A stretch of DNA of 64,000 bases from Candidatus Coatesiibacteriota bacterium. GTDB lineage: Bacteria > JAFGND01. Every line of letters starts with the position of its first letter. Positions within the stretch are counted from its first letter, which is position 1. The notes beneath the pieces are model-generated. The model saw only the letters and a program-made list of their open reading frames with translations, ran no database searches and was not told the DNA's origin. Below, one piece after another: positions 8,743 through 18,199 of this stretch. The position numbers were made by a program, and so were the translations under genes. Location: contig JAFGND010000034.1 of NCBI GenBank assembly GCA_016927185.1, positions 1-64,000 on the forward strand, read 5' to 3'.

Positions 8743-11232
8743 ATGGATAAGAAAATGAAACCTGCAAAGAATTACAAAAGTCTGTCTCCAGAAAAACTCC
8801 GCTGGAAATGCCCATCGGATATCTTCAAGAAAAGCAAACCTTCCACTCCTCAGGGTTCTATATTCGGACAAGACAGGGCATTAGAAGCAATAAGATATGG
8901 ATTGGGAATGCCTCACTTTGGATATAATATTTTTGTTACAGGCTTGACTGGAACAGGAAGGACTACTACAATCAAGAGAATGCTTGAGGAAATCAAGCCA
9001 TTAAACAAGGATCTTGTAGATATAGCATATGTATATAATTTTTCTGATATTGATAAACCTCTGGTTTTGTATTTTCAAAAAGGCAAGGCACAAGTTTTCA
9101 AGGAAAGAATGAATCATCTGATAGAGGCATTAACACAAAAAATACCAGCCATTTTTGAAGATGACTCATTCAAGAATAAGCGAAATTCTATTGTTGAGAA
9201 ACTGCAGGAAAAGCAAAGACAGATATTCAAGGTTTTTGAACAAAATGTCAACAAAGCAGGTTTTCAGACAATCCAGGTTAAGATGGGACCCTATACCAGA
9301 CCTGATGTAGCACCTATAATTGATGAGAAAATCATATCCATGGAGGATCTGGAAGCAGTTTTAGAAGAAAAAAAGATAACTAAAGAGGAATATGAAAAAT
9401 ATAAAAGGGAATACAAGGAACTTGAAAAGCAAATGGAAATTGCATTTAAAAAGAACAGGGCAATAGAGCTTGAATTACGCGACAAGTTAAACAAGCTTAC
9501 AAGCGAGACTCTTAACAGACCTATTAAGTTCCTTGTAGATGAAGTAAGGGAAGGTTTTACAGACAAGAAAATATTGAACTTTCTCAAGATGGTTGAACAG
9601 AACATATCAAGAGAACCAAATAGATTTGCAGCTGCAAAGGAGGAAAGGAATCCAGACGGTTCTCCAAAACCTCCTGATCCTTTTCTTGAATATCAAGTGA
9701 ATATTATTGTAGATAACAGCGAAGTTACAGGCACGCCAATAATCATTGAAACAAATCCTTCATATCAGACTGTTTTCGGAAGCATAGAGAGAGTAATGGA
9801 CAGGAATGGAGTCTGGAGAACAGATTTCACGAAAATCACCTCTGGAAGTCTGCTGGCTGCCAATGGAGGTTATTTTGTGATCAATGCATTTGATTTGCTG
9901 GTAGAACCTGGAGTCTGGCCTACTCTCAAAAGAACTCTGAGAAACGAACAAGTTGAAATGCAGACATATGACCCCTTTTACCTTCTTACAACCTCGTCAA
10001 TTAAACCCGAACCTGTAAAGCTCGATATCAAAGTAGTAATAATAGGCGATATTTATATATATGAACTCCTTTATGACAATGATCCTGAATTCAGGAAAAT
10101 CTTTAAAGTCAGAGCAGATTTTGATACTGTAATGCCAAGAACCAGAAAGGAAATGAATTCCTATATAACATTTACCAAAAATCTCTGCAAGGAAGAGAAT
10201 CTCTTACCTTTCTCATCTGAAGCAATCGGGGCAGTAATGGAATATGGAGCCATGCTTGCTGGTGATCAGGAGAAACTGACAGCCAGATTTTCGAAAATTT
10301 CTGACTTAATCAGGTCTGCAAATTACTGGGCAAAACAGGAGAAAAGCAAGAGAGTTTATGCCAGGCATATTGTAAAAGCAAGCAAGGAACAGGAATACAG
10401 ATTAAACACCTGGCAGGTAAGATATGAATCCATGATTGAAAAGGGCATAATAATGATAGATACAAAGGGAGAAGAAATAGGTCAGCTTAACGGTCTTGCT
10501 GTATATGATTTCGGTGAATATTCATTTGGTTTACCTACAAGGATAACTGCAACAACTTCCATGGGAAAAAGTGGGATAGTAAATATTGAGAGAGAAGCAG
10601 GCATGAGCGGAAGAACTCATACAAAAGGTGTTCTAGTATTGACAGGATATTTACAGAGCCTTTTTGCACAAGACAAGCCGATTGCAATGAATGCTTCACT
10701 GTGTTTCGAGCAAAGTTACAGCGGTATAGATGGGGACAGTGCATCATCTACCGAAATCTACTGTCTGCTTTCTTCTCTTTCAGAAATCCCATTGAAACAA
10801 AACATTGCTGTTACGGGATCAATAAATCAAAAAGGTGAAATCCAGGCAATTGGCGGAGTAAACCAGAAGATAGAAGGTTTTTTCAGAATTTGCAAGGCAA
10901 GAGGTTTAAACGGAAAGCATGGAGTAATAATCCCGAGAAGCAACTTGAAAGAGTTAATGCTGAATGATGAAATTATTGAATCTGTCAAATCACAAAAATT
11001 CAGCATATTTGCAATTGACAGAGTTGAAGAAGGAATTGAGATACTAACTGGATATAAAGCAGGTTTCAGGCTTGAGAATAAAAGATTCGAAGAAGGAACA
11101 GTTTTCGAAGCAGTTGATAAAAAACTCAGGGAGTTCTTAGACCTCTGGAAAGAAGAAGCTGAGGAAAGGATAACCAAAAAAAAGACTGAGGTCAGCAGGA
11201 AAACCGCAAAATCTGGTAAAAAGGAAGATTAA
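8743..11232 (+). CDS. ATP-dependent Lon-like protease (AAA_32 / Lon_C family)
   Basis: ATP-driven serine protease of the LonB-like family, which is smaller than and distinct from housekeeping LonA. It lacks the LonA N-terminal substrate domain. The ATP loop is GLTGTGRT (67-74) with Arg73 where a Walker A Lys is usual, a known habit of this family. The central part contains a charged coiled insertion (about 140-260). The protease domain ends the protein, with Ser666 in GDSAS and Lys709 in NQKIEG forming the catalytic dyad, 43 residues apart as in classical Lon. The ATG follows a weak AGGTTAG site. A basic lysine-rich tail closes the 829-aa chain. It probably degrades damaged or regulatory proteins in the cytoplasm. 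Confidence 0.88.
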   Translation: MDKKMKPAKNYKSLSPEKLRWKCPSDIFKKSKPSTPQGSIFGQDRALEAIRYGLGMPHFGYNIFVTGLTGTGRTTTIKRMLEEIKPLNKDLVDIAYVYNFSDIDKPLVLYFQKGKAQVFKERMNHLIEALTQKIPAIFEDDSFKNKRNSIVEKLQEKQRQIFKVFEQNVNKAGFQTIQVKMGPYTRPDVAPIIDEKIISMEDLEAVLEEKKITKEEYEKYKREYKELEKQMEIAFKKNRAIELELRDKLNKLTSETLNRPIKFLVDEVREGFTDKKILNFLKMVEQNISREPNRFAAAKEERNPDGSPKPPDPFLEYQVNIIVDNSEVTGTPIIIETNPSYQTVFGSIERVMDRNGVWRTDFTKITSGSLLAANGGYFVINAFDLLVEPGVWPTLKRTLRNEQVEMQTYDPFYLLTTSSIKPEPVKLDIKVVIIGDIYIYELLYDNDPEFRKIFKVRADFDTVMPRTRKEMNSYITFTKNLCKEENLLPFSSEAIGAVMEYGAMLAGDQEKLTARFSKISDLIRSANYWAKQEKSKRVYARHIVKASKEQEYRLNTWQVRYESMIEKGIIMIDTKGEEIGQLNGLAVYDFGEYSFGLPTRITATTSMGKSGIVNIEREAGMSGRTHTKGVLVLTGYLQSLFAQDKPIAMNASLCFEQSYSGIDGDSASSTEIYCLLSSLSEIPLKQNIAVTGSINQKGEIQAIGGVNQKIEGFFRICKARGLNGKHGVIIPRSNLKELMLNDEIIESVKSQKFSIFAIDRVEEGIEILTGYKAGFRLENKRFEEGTVFEAVDKKLREFLDLWKEEAEERITKKKTEVSRKTAKSGKKED

Positions 11233-11238
11233 GATAAT

Positions 11239-12258
11239 ATGTACAGAAATCTATTCTTGATACTTGCGATATTGTTTTCTCTGTTATCTTCTGAAAACCT
11301 GTATGCAAAGAAAAGTAAAAAAAATAACAAGAACAGAAAGGAAAAGAAGAAAAAGGAATCTACCAGAATCCCCTTTCTTTACTGGTACACATGGACTAAA
11401 GCTGATAATCTTGGTAATGTAGCAAAGATTTTTTCAGTGAAACCTGAACAGATAAAGGCATGGAATAAGGAGCAGGGATTCCCTTTCAAACCAGAAACAA
11501 AAATAATAATCTATGCTCCAAACAAGGTATACAGGACGCTGAAACAGAAATATATAATTCCATCCAAAATGGAATTTGATGAAATTGCCAAAAATATTAA
11601 AACTAGTGTGGAAAACATAAAGAAATGGAATCCCAAACTGAAAAGTCCTGTCAAATCAGGGGTTACAGTAATTTATTACAGGAAAATCGGTTTCGATGAA
11701 AGCAGAGCAGAAGGAACACCATCAAATGGTAAACTTATAGGTGGTGTCCAGTTGCCTGAAAGAAAGGGATGGTATATTAGAAGAACACCAGAACAGGAAT
11801 ATGGAACAGAAAGTACCATTAGATTAATAATTGCAGCTTTTTCAAGATACAGAAACAAGGTTGAAAAATCTCCTCCAATATTAATTGGACATATTTCTAG
11901 TAAAGAGGGAGGATACCTTTCTCCACATCAATCTCATCAGAATGGTCTTGACATAGATATAGGATATGTTCCAAATACCAATAAACCTCTAGAAGGATTC
12001 ATTGAAATGAATGAAAAAAATATGGATATTGAAAAAACCTGGCACTTGATCTTCTCTTTTTTGAAGGAAGGCAGAGTGCAGTATATTTTCATGAAAGATT
12101 CTTTACAAAAACTTCTTTATGAGCATGCCATAGACAAAGAAAAGGTTTCCAGAACATATCTTAACAAGGTATTCCAGTATCCTAATGGAAACTCAGAGGC
12201 TATAATAAAACATACACCTGGACATGGAAATCATTTTCATGTTAGGTTTTTACCATAG
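11239..12258 (+). CDS. Exported LysM-like / penicillin-insensitive murein endopeptidase (peptidase M74)
   Basis: Zinc endopeptidase of the MepA (M74) family, which cuts D-Ala-mDAP cross-links of peptidoglycan. It starts six bases after the Lon-like gene. A signal peptide (about 1-24) is followed by a very basic Lys/Asn-rich stretch and two degenerate LysM-like repeats (about 50-150). The catalytic domain is C-terminal, with SHQNGLDIDIG giving ligands His233 and Asp240, and PGHGNHFHVR giving His329, His332 and His334. At 339 aa it is longer than MepA because of the LysM region, which should hold it on the wall. mDAP cross-links fit the dapF/dapL/dapA genes elsewhere in the window. Confidence 0.85.
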   Translation: MYRNLFLILAILFSLLSSENLYAKKSKKNNKNRKEKKKKESTRIPFLYWYTWTKADNLGNVAKIFSVKPEQIKAWNKEQGFPFKPETKIIIYAPNKVYRTLKQKYIIPSKMEFDEIAKNIKTSVENIKKWNPKLKSPVKSGVTVIYYRKIGFDESRAEGTPSNGKLIGGVQLPERKGWYIRRTPEQEYGTESTIRLIIAAFSRYRNKVEKSPPILIGHISSKEGGYLSPHQSHQNGLDIDIGYVPNTNKPLEGFIEMNEKNMDIEKTWHLIFSFLKEGRVQYIFMKDSLQKLLYEHAIDKEKVSRTYLNKVFQYPNGNSEAIIKHTPGHGNHFHVRFLP

Positions 12259-12264
12259 ACAACT

Positions 12265-13695
12265 ATGAAAAAACTAGTTCTAATCATACTGATTATTCTG
12301 ATACCAATCAGTTATCTTTTATATAAGAAATTCAGGCAATGCAGAAATAATTATAATCTTCTGATTATTACGCTTGATACTACAAGATTTGACTATCTAG
12401 GCTATTCAAATCATAAATGGATACAGACTCCATATATTGACAGCCTTGCAAGAAGAGGTATTGTATTTACAAACGCTTTTTCAGTAAGTAACCAGACAGC
12501 TCCCGCTCATTATTCACTTTTTTCTGGAGTGACTCCTGTAGTCCACGGGATAAGAACTAATATCAACAAACCTTATGAAGAGTTCAAACTTCCAACCCTT
12601 GCAGAAATTCTCAAGAAATCAGGTAACTATCAAACCATTGCATACTTCCAGGGACCTTTTACACTCAAAGATCCTTATAAAATACTTAACGGCTTTTTGT
12701 TTAAAAATCAACCACCATCTTATCTGAAACAAATGCCTGAATTTAAAAGATTTAGTGTGCAGGATACTCTTTTGACAACTTCAGCAATAGAAGCAATGGG
12801 AAGAAACAAGAACCATAATTGGTTCTTGTGGCTACACTACTGGATACCTCATGCACCATACTTTGCAGATGAAACAGAGAAAAGCAAGTATGCAGAATAT
12901 TATCCTTCAAGAGACTGGTGGGATTACATCAGATTTATGGGAATAAAACAAGAGGAATATCTTGATAAGGAATATTTGATTGTAAGACCACCTTATTTGA
13001 CTATTGACGGCAGTGATAAAGGAGAGATAGGTTTTTCAGATGAAAATAAAAGAAATCTTCAGAATCTCTATGCCATGCAGATTCCTTCCATGGATAGCCA
13101 GTTGGGAAGATTGTTCGATTATCTCAAGAAAAACAAGCTTTTTGAGAAAACAATAATAGTAATAGTGGCAGATCATGGTGAGGAACTTATGGATAGAACT
13201 TCAAGATATGGTCATGGCAGAAATCTTTATGATACTTCACTACATATTCCATTGATAATTATCGACCCTAGATTCAAGGGAAAGAGCAGGAAGATTGATA
13301 ATCTGGTCAGAATTATTGATATATTCCCTACTGTACTTGATTTACTTAAGATTGAAGATCCAATAAAAGAGGCAAGGGAAGGGATTTCACTTGTACCATT
13401 GATAAATGGAACAGGAGCAGGACCGCTTTCGCTTAAGGCAATTTTCAAGAAAGAGAATCTCGCTTATAGAGACGCTCAATGGAAATATATATGGAATTCT
13501 GAGGGTAGCAAGAAACATGAGTTATATGATATAAGGAAAGATCCATTCGAGAAAAAGGATTTATCCATGGATAACAAGGAATTAGTTGATAAATTAAACA
13601 AGATTCTGATAGAGTGGAACAAGAAAGGATACAGTCAAGTTATTACTGACAAGGAGCACTTGAAGAAATTGAAGTCACTTGGATATATAAACTGA
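12265..13695 (+). CDS. Membrane-anchored sulfatase/alkaline-phosphatase superfamily hydrolase
   Basis: Hydrolase of the sulfatase fold, held in the membrane by one N-terminal segment (about 1-20). The first metal Asp is Asp38 in TLDTTRFDYLG. The second site is ADHGEEL (303-309). The nucleophile region is NQTAPAHYSLFSG with Thr78, not the C/S-x-P-x-R motif needed to make formylglycine. It therefore resembles the TxPSH-type members, which may use Thr and act on phosphoester, phosphonate or lipid head groups, rather than a true sulfatase. The stop overlaps the next ATG by one base (TGATG), so it is translationally coupled to the GT-C-like membrane proteins. A role in modifying a surface glycan or lipid is inferred from that context. 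Confidence 0.8.
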   Translation: MKKLVLIILIILIPISYLLYKKFRQCRNNYNLLIITLDTTRFDYLGYSNHKWIQTPYIDSLARRGIVFTNAFSVSNQTAPAHYSLFSGVTPVVHGIRTNINKPYEEFKLPTLAEILKKSGNYQTIAYFQGPFTLKDPYKILNGFLFKNQPPSYLKQMPEFKRFSVQDTLLTTSAIEAMGRNKNHNWFLWLHYWIPHAPYFADETEKSKYAEYYPSRDWWDYIRFMGIKQEEYLDKEYLIVRPPYLTIDGSDKGEIGFSDENKRNLQNLYAMQIPSMDSQLGRLFDYLKKNKLFEKTIIVIVADHGEELMDRTSRYGHGRNLYDTSLHIPLIIIDPRFKGKSRKIDNLVRIIDIFPTVLDLLKIEDPIKEAREGISLVPLINGTGAGPLSLKAIFKKENLAYRDAQWKYIWNSEGSKKHELYDIRKDPFEKKDLSMDNKELVDKLNKILIEWNKKGYSQVITDKEHLKKLKSLGYIN

Positions 13696-15011
13696 TGGGA
13701 AAAAAAGAACTATACGTTGACTTGTTAATAATCACAGTGTTAACAATAACAGTCATTGCTTTTGCTGTATTGTTTCAAAAACATATAGAATCATACAATG
13801 GAAAAGGTCATGATGGATCTTTTTATTACCAGATGGCAAGGCACATGAGTGAATACCATAGACCTTTCACTTCCAAACCTTTTATATACAATGTTGCTAT
13901 TCCTTTTATTTCAGCTATGTTTTTCCGGATTGGAATAACTGATAATCTTTTGTCAGCTTTCAAGTTTGTTAATGTCCTTGCATCAATAATATCTATTTTC
14001 CTTTTATATATATGGCTAAATCTATGGGAAATAAAGAGATTCTGGAAATTATTACTGGTATCGCTATTCATTTTCAGCTGGCTTGCTCCATTGAGAATGT
14101 CGTTTTGTTTTCCTGCACATACTGATCCTGGGGCCTGGGTTTTCATCCTGGGAATTCTCATACTGATAAAGATAGACAAGCCATATATGTGGCTTTTAAT
14201 TTCACTTGCCTCTTTCGCTGGAGCATTTGTAAGAATGGCTTCAATAATACTTTTGCCTTTGGTATATATAATAGAAAGCACCAAAACAAACGGAAAATAC
14301 AGGATACCATCAATAAAAGCATTTATTCCTTTGATTTCCTGCCTTCTAGGCTTCTTTATTCTTCAATTTCTTATTTTCAAGGCTGAAGGTTTTTCATTAT
14401 TCAACACTTCCATTCACTGGATTTTCGTAAAACCTCTTTCAAAAGTAGCATTTACCCCATTTTATGCTTTTGGTCCAATTATATTTCTGCTTTTTCTTGA
14501 TTCAGAAACAGTTAAAAGCTTCATGAAAGAGAATATTGCTCTTTCATTTTATCTGTTAACCATTGTTTTTTTATCATATATTGGAGGCAGTGCAGGAACA
14601 AGACTAATATACTTCGCATTGCCAGTAGTTGCTGTCATCCTTGGGCTGATCCTCTCAGGCAACAAGATAAAACTGGATACTCCCATTATAATCTTCCTCC
14701 TTTTTTCTCAGTCACTTAGTATGAGGGTATTTGCTCCAATACCTGTAGCAAAATCTTCTGAAGAAGAAGTCGTTAATAATCCAGAAATAAAAACTGCCCC
14801 GAGATTCTCCCTGGAACCACCCAGGCAGGCAGACAAACCTTTGATTTTGTCACCCCTGACTCCCTTGAGTAGTAAAGCCTGTTTTCTTGATATGTATGCT
14901 GATCATGCAAGTAAGAAAATTTTCTTCCAGAACATGTTGTTTTATTTGTTGATTGGCAGCATATTAATATTATATATAAAATTCAAAAATGAAAAAAAAA
15001 CTGATTGTTGA
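13695..15011 (+). CDS. Polytopic membrane protein, GT-C glycosyltransferase-like (paralogue 1)
   Basis: A 438-aa protein with about ten hydrophobic segments. The first periplasmic loop contains GHDGSFYYQMARHMS, an Asp-containing loop of the sort seen in GT-C glycosyltransferases that use polyprenyl-phosphate sugars. That resemblance, not a named family, is the basis of the call. It is the tandem paralogue of the next gene (shared loop, PFIY motif, IGGxAxxRLxYFxLPVV region and a SMRVF segment in both). Paralogue 1 carries an extra hydrophilic, proline-rich stretch near residues 350-385. It is coupled to the sulfatase-like gene. Confidence 0.7.
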   Translation: MGKKELYVDLLIITVLTITVIAFAVLFQKHIESYNGKGHDGSFYYQMARHMSEYHRPFTSKPFIYNVAIPFISAMFFRIGITDNLLSAFKFVNVLASIISIFLLYIWLNLWEIKRFWKLLLVSLFIFSWLAPLRMSFCFPAHTDPGAWVFILGILILIKIDKPYMWLLISLASFAGAFVRMASIILLPLVYIIESTKTNGKYRIPSIKAFIPLISCLLGFFILQFLIFKAEGFSLFNTSIHWIFVKPLSKVAFTPFYAFGPIIFLLFLDSETVKSFMKENIALSFYLLTIVFLSYIGGSAGTRLIYFALPVVAVILGLILSGNKIKLDTPIIIFLLFSQSLSMRVFAPIPVAKSSEEEVVNNPEIKTAPRFSLEPPRQADKPLILSPLTPLSSKACFLDMYADHASKKIFFQNMLFYLLIGSILILYIKFKNEKKTDC

Positions 15012-16254
15012 TTTAGTTATAATCTCAGCTGTTCTGATTCTTATAGAATTTACATGTTTTCTTACACAAGACAGACTGGAAGAAGATAATGGTTTGGGAA
15101 ATGATGGAAAATTCTACTATCAGATGGCCAGTAGTCTTAGCGAATTGCACAGACCTGTAAGCCAGAAACCTTTCATTTACAGACCTGCTATACCTGCAAT
15201 TGTTGGTCTATCTGTTAAATCTGGCTTAACAAGTGATTTACTGAAGACTTTTCTTCTTGCAAATACTCTATTCTCAGTCTTATCAGTTTTTGTTCTTTAT
15301 CTTCTTTTGAAATCATTTTCTTTGAAAAGGATATGGTTAATTGCTATAACATCTATATATGCATTGAATTATCTTTCCCCGATAAGAATGACCTGGTGCA
15401 ACCCAACTCACATTGACTCTGGATCTATGTTTTTCATAATTCTATTGTTCTGGATTATGAATTTAAAAGGCAGCAGAATTTTCATCTATTTCAGCATTAT
15501 TAGTTTCATTGCTGTTTTTTTCAGGGGACTTGATATAGCTCTTGTTTCAATTGTCTATTATCTGCAAAAAAGGGAATCATTTACCAGATCAATAGTTCCT
15601 TTTTTATCAAGTATTTCAGCTTATATTGTAATGCAGTTTCTGGTAATTCCATCTGGAGAATTCTCAATAATAAAGGTCATGATTCACTGGGCTCTTGTTA
15701 AACCTTTATTGGGGACTGTTTTAAGCTTGTTTACTGCCTATGGAACAGTATTATTCATAATCCTGTTTGACCATGGATTTTCTAGAAAATTCCTGAAAGA
15801 CAATAAAGGTTACCTTTTTTTTATTGTCATATGCTTTCTTTCATCCTGGATTGGAGGAAATGCATCAGCAAGATTGTTTTACTTCAGCCTTCCAGTTGTT
15901 TTAGTAATGATAGCTAAATCCTTAAATGATAATAGATTAAAACTGAAAACACCTGCCCTGATATTAATCGGAATTACACAATTACTTAGCATGAGAGTCT
16001 TTTTCACAATCCCTGTAAGAAACCAGATCACTCAAAGATTATTCTTGCCTGATATTCAAAAATCGATAGATGAGAAATTTATACTTACCATTTTTACCCC
16101 TCTCAGCAATGATATAGCTTATCTAGATCTCTCTCCATTACACGCTCAACCCAATATAATAATTCAATACCTGCTGAGTTACTTGATATTTGGATTGTTC
16201 TTTTATTACTTTTTTATCAGGAATCAGGGAACCCTCCATAATATGACAGATTGA
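14989..16254 (+). CDS. Polytopic membrane protein, GT-C glycosyltransferase-like (paralogue 2)
   Basis: A 421-aa hydrophobic protein that overlaps paralogue 1 by 23 bases. It shares the loop GNDGKFYYQMASSLSELHRP and several later segments with paralogue 1, so the pair arose by tandem duplication and has diverged considerably. Both were kept, which suggests different donors or acceptors. Its last 31 bases overlap the 3' end of the WD40 gene on the other strand, leaving no room for a separate terminator. The function is inferred from topology and the acidic first loop only. Confidence 0.7.
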   Translation: MKKKLIVDLVIISAVLILIEFTCFLTQDRLEEDNGLGNDGKFYYQMASSLSELHRPVSQKPFIYRPAIPAIVGLSVKSGLTSDLLKTFLLANTLFSVLSVFVLYLLLKSFSLKRIWLIAITSIYALNYLSPIRMTWCNPTHIDSGSMFFIILLFWIMNLKGSRIFIYFSIISFIAVFFRGLDIALVSIVYYLQKRESFTRSIVPFLSSISAYIVMQFLVIPSGEFSIIKVMIHWALVKPLLGTVLSLFTAYGTVLFIILFDHGFSRKFLKDNKGYLFFIVICFLSSWIGGNASARLFYFSLPVVLVMIAKSLNDNRLKLKTPALILIGITQLLSMRVFFTIPVRNQITQRLFLPDIQKSIDEKFILTIFTPLSNDIAYLDLSPLHAQPNIIIQYLLSYLIFGLFFYYFFIRNQGTLHNMTD

Positions 16255-17213
16255 TCTTCACTTCCCGAAATTATATATTTGCCATCAAGGCTGAAATCTA
16301 GTGCCCAGACTCTGCCATTATGTCCTCTGAAGGTGTACACACAAGAACCATCTGATATTCTCCAGTATTTGACAAGATCATCTGAGCTTCCAGTCAGGAA
16401 GTACTTTCCATCAGGGCTTAAGGATATACATCTAACGCCTCTTGTATGACCAGTAAATGTCCTGAGGCAAATCCCACTTGTCAAATCCCATTCCTTTATA
16501 GTCTGATCACTTGATGCAGAATATGCTTTCTTTCCATCATAAGTAATTACTACGCCTCTGATTACCTGTTCATGACCTTTCAAGGTCTGAAGACAAGCTC
16601 CATCATAAAGCCTCCAGTACTTTATATTAAAATCTGCTGATCCTGTTAACGTATAATTAGCTGTCAAGTCCATGGCAACACATGAAATACCATTCTGATG
16701 ACCTTTCAAGGTTTTTATGATACTCCCATCTTCTATTCTGAAGAATACTGCAGTCGTATCAGTAGAGCCTGAAAACACATATCTTCCATTCCAGCTTATT
16801 ACAGCAGATAATACGCTTCCTGAATGTACATGATAATCATGAACTAACTCACCTGTTTGCAGATCCCAGTATTTCATTTTCTGAGATGCACCTCCGGAAA
16901 GTAGATAATTACCGTCTGGACTTAGAGCTATTGTATGAATCATGTCATCATCCCAGAGGATCCTCCGGTATGAACCATCATTTACATCAAATTCAACTAT
17001 GCTATAATCAAGGCTTGCTGAAATGGCTGTTCTACCATCTCTATTGAAGCAAACTCCATGAATATCATTGCTATGATTGTAAAACAATGACACAAATTGT
17101 GGATCAGTGCATCTGAAATACTTCTCTCTTTCAGTGTTTTCATTCTCCTGAGGACTGCCATCATCGCATGAAAGAAGAAGCAATAGTGGAAGAATGAATA
17201 ATAAAATCTTCAT
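16224..17213 (-). CDS. Seven-repeat WD40 lipoprotein (copy 1)
   Basis: Exported lipoprotein with a short signal and lipobox LLLSC (about residues 12-16), then an acidic/Asn spacer and seven WD40 repeats of the form SPDGKYxLTGSxDxxVKYWRIxDG, enough for one closed propeller. The repeats are unusually alike for WD40 domains. Such propellers act as binding scaffolds and no catalytic motif is present. A related seven-repeat lipoprotein is encoded at 40469-41482. There is no clear ribosome site. A promoter-like TTGACA/TAGTTTG pair at 17223-17249 would give a very short or absent leader. Confidence 0.85.
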   Translation of the reverse strand: MKILLFILPLLLLLSCDDGSPQENENTEREKYFRCTDPQFVSLFYNHSNDIHGVCFNRDGRTAISASLDYSIVEFDVNDGSYRRILWDDDMIHTIALSPDGNYLLSGGASQKMKYWDLQTGELVHDYHVHSGSVLSAVISWNGRYVFSGSTDTTAVFFRIEDGSIIKTLKGHQNGISCVAMDLTANYTLTGSADFNIKYWRLYDGACLQTLKGHEQVIRGVVITYDGKKAYSASSDQTIKEWDLTSGICLRTFTGHTRGVRCISLSPDGKYFLTGSSDDLVKYWRISDGSCVYTFRGHNGRVWALDFSLDGKYIISGSEDQSVILWRVP

Positions 17214-17222
17214 TCATGCCAG

Positions 17223-17249
17223 CAAACTAAATAAAAGCAGTTATGTCAA
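17223..17249 (-). promoter_or_regulatory. candidate promoter of WD40 lipoprotein copy 1
   Basis: On the minus strand TTGACA (17249-17244) is followed by TAGTTTG (17229-17223), with 17 bases between the TTG and the TA. The start codon is only nine bases further on, so the transcript may be nearly leaderless, in line with the lack of a ribosome site. Confidence 0.35.
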
Positions 17250-17259
17250 GAACTGAAGT

Positions 17260-17844
17260 CTAAAATCCAAGCAAGTTTACAGATGCAGAAACAGAAAAGG
17301 TCTGGGTTTTTAATTTAGGGTTTCCAGTATCAGAAGTCAAATTGTTATATTTAAGAGATAAATCTACTGACCAGTGCCTTGAAAACTCATATCCGATTCC
17401 AGTAAAAGCCCCGAATCCTTTCTGATCCTTGCAATCTTTTGCTTCCCATGCAGAAAAACCTATCCCTCCTGAAAAAAATAGCGATGGTGAACTTTCCTTA
17501 AGATAATAACTCGCCCCGAATGACAATAAATCATCAAAAGTGAAAACCTCATCGCCATTTTCGCTTTTTGCTTTAACAACATTCTCTTTGTCATTGAAAT
17601 ATAGAAGGAGTTTATTTGAAGGAGCATAACCAATAATGAAACTCATATAGATGCTGTACTTAAGTTCCTTGTTTTCTTCTCTTTGAGATGTTTCATCAAA
17701 TTCCATTCTGTAATTCGTTAATCCAGGACCAAATCCCCCACCAAGAATAAAACCTTCCCTGCGATTATCCCAGCCATATGAGATACCTACTGGAACAAGC
17801 AGGATCATTATTAGTATATATTTCTTGATTTCAATGTAAAACAT
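17260..17844 (-). CDS. Outer-membrane beta-barrel protein, function unknown
   Basis: A 194-aa exported protein. It has a signal peptide of about 27 residues ending near ISYG, then alternating polar/hydrophobic strands with Gly-rich turns (ILGGGFGPGLTNYRMEF, GASYYL, GGIGFSAW, GIGYEFSRHWSVDLSLKYN), and ends in hydrophobic residues with a terminal Phe. This is the pattern of small eight-stranded barrels of the OmpA/OmpW or 'outer membrane beta-barrel' families. The start is backed by AGAAGGGAG just upstream. It reads toward the WD40 lipoprotein 46 bases downstream. The specific role is unknown. Confidence 0.75.
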   Translation of the reverse strand: MFYIEIKKYILIMILLVPVGISYGWDNRREGFILGGGFGPGLTNYRMEFDETSQREENKELKYSIYMSFIIGYAPSNKLLLYFNDKENVVKAKSENGDEVFTFDDLLSFGASYYLKESSPSLFFSGGIGFSAWEAKDCKDQKGFGAFTGIGYEFSRHWSVDLSLKYNNLTSDTGNPKLKTQTFSVSASVNLLGF

Positions 17845-17997
17845 CTAAATCTCCCTTCTTGAAATCTGTTTTTATTATGATTATTTGACGGAAAAATCCA
17901 GAAAATTGTAAAAATGGAAGCATAGCTATTTCACTTGACTATAAAATTGGTATCTGGGAAACAGGCAAAGTGTTAACGTTATTTATAGGAAGCCATT

Positions 17998-18198
17998 ATG
18001 AGACCAAAACAGAGATTCACAAAGACATACAAATTACAGGAAGGGATATCAGGAACACTCCAAAATATTTATCTTGTTCCAGAGATAACAAATATAAAGA
18101 GAATTGAAATCCTGAAAACTGAATGGCTTATTTTGCAACAAATTATAGATAAATTTGAAGGTAAGATAACAAAAATCTTGCCATCAGAAGAAGGTTAA
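17998..18198 (+). CDS. Small conserved-looking protein, first gene of the ParB-TPR operon
   Basis: A 66-aa soluble protein of no family I recognise, rich in Lys, Ile and Thr, with no cysteine and no membrane segment. Its ATG has an ATAGGAAG ribosome site at good spacing, and it ends two bases before the TTG start of the ParB-like gene, so the two are surely co-translated. A possible promoter (TTGACT at 17935-17940) lies upstream. The placement suggests a partner or regulator of the ParB-TPR protein. That is inference from position only. Confidence 0.65.
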   Translation: MRPKQRFTKTYKLQEGISGTLQNIYLVPEITNIKRIEILKTEWLILQQIIDKFEGKITKILPSEEG

Positions 18199-18199
18199 A

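Noticed and set aside
12265-13695. True arylsulfatase
   Set aside because: The cysteine/serine that becomes formylglycine is absent; the site reads Thr-Ala-Pro-Ala-His.
13826-14284. 152-codon open frame on the minus strand inside the first GT-C-like gene
   Set aside because: It is fully antisense to a protein with convincing membrane pattern and coupled start, has no ribosome site and resembles no family.
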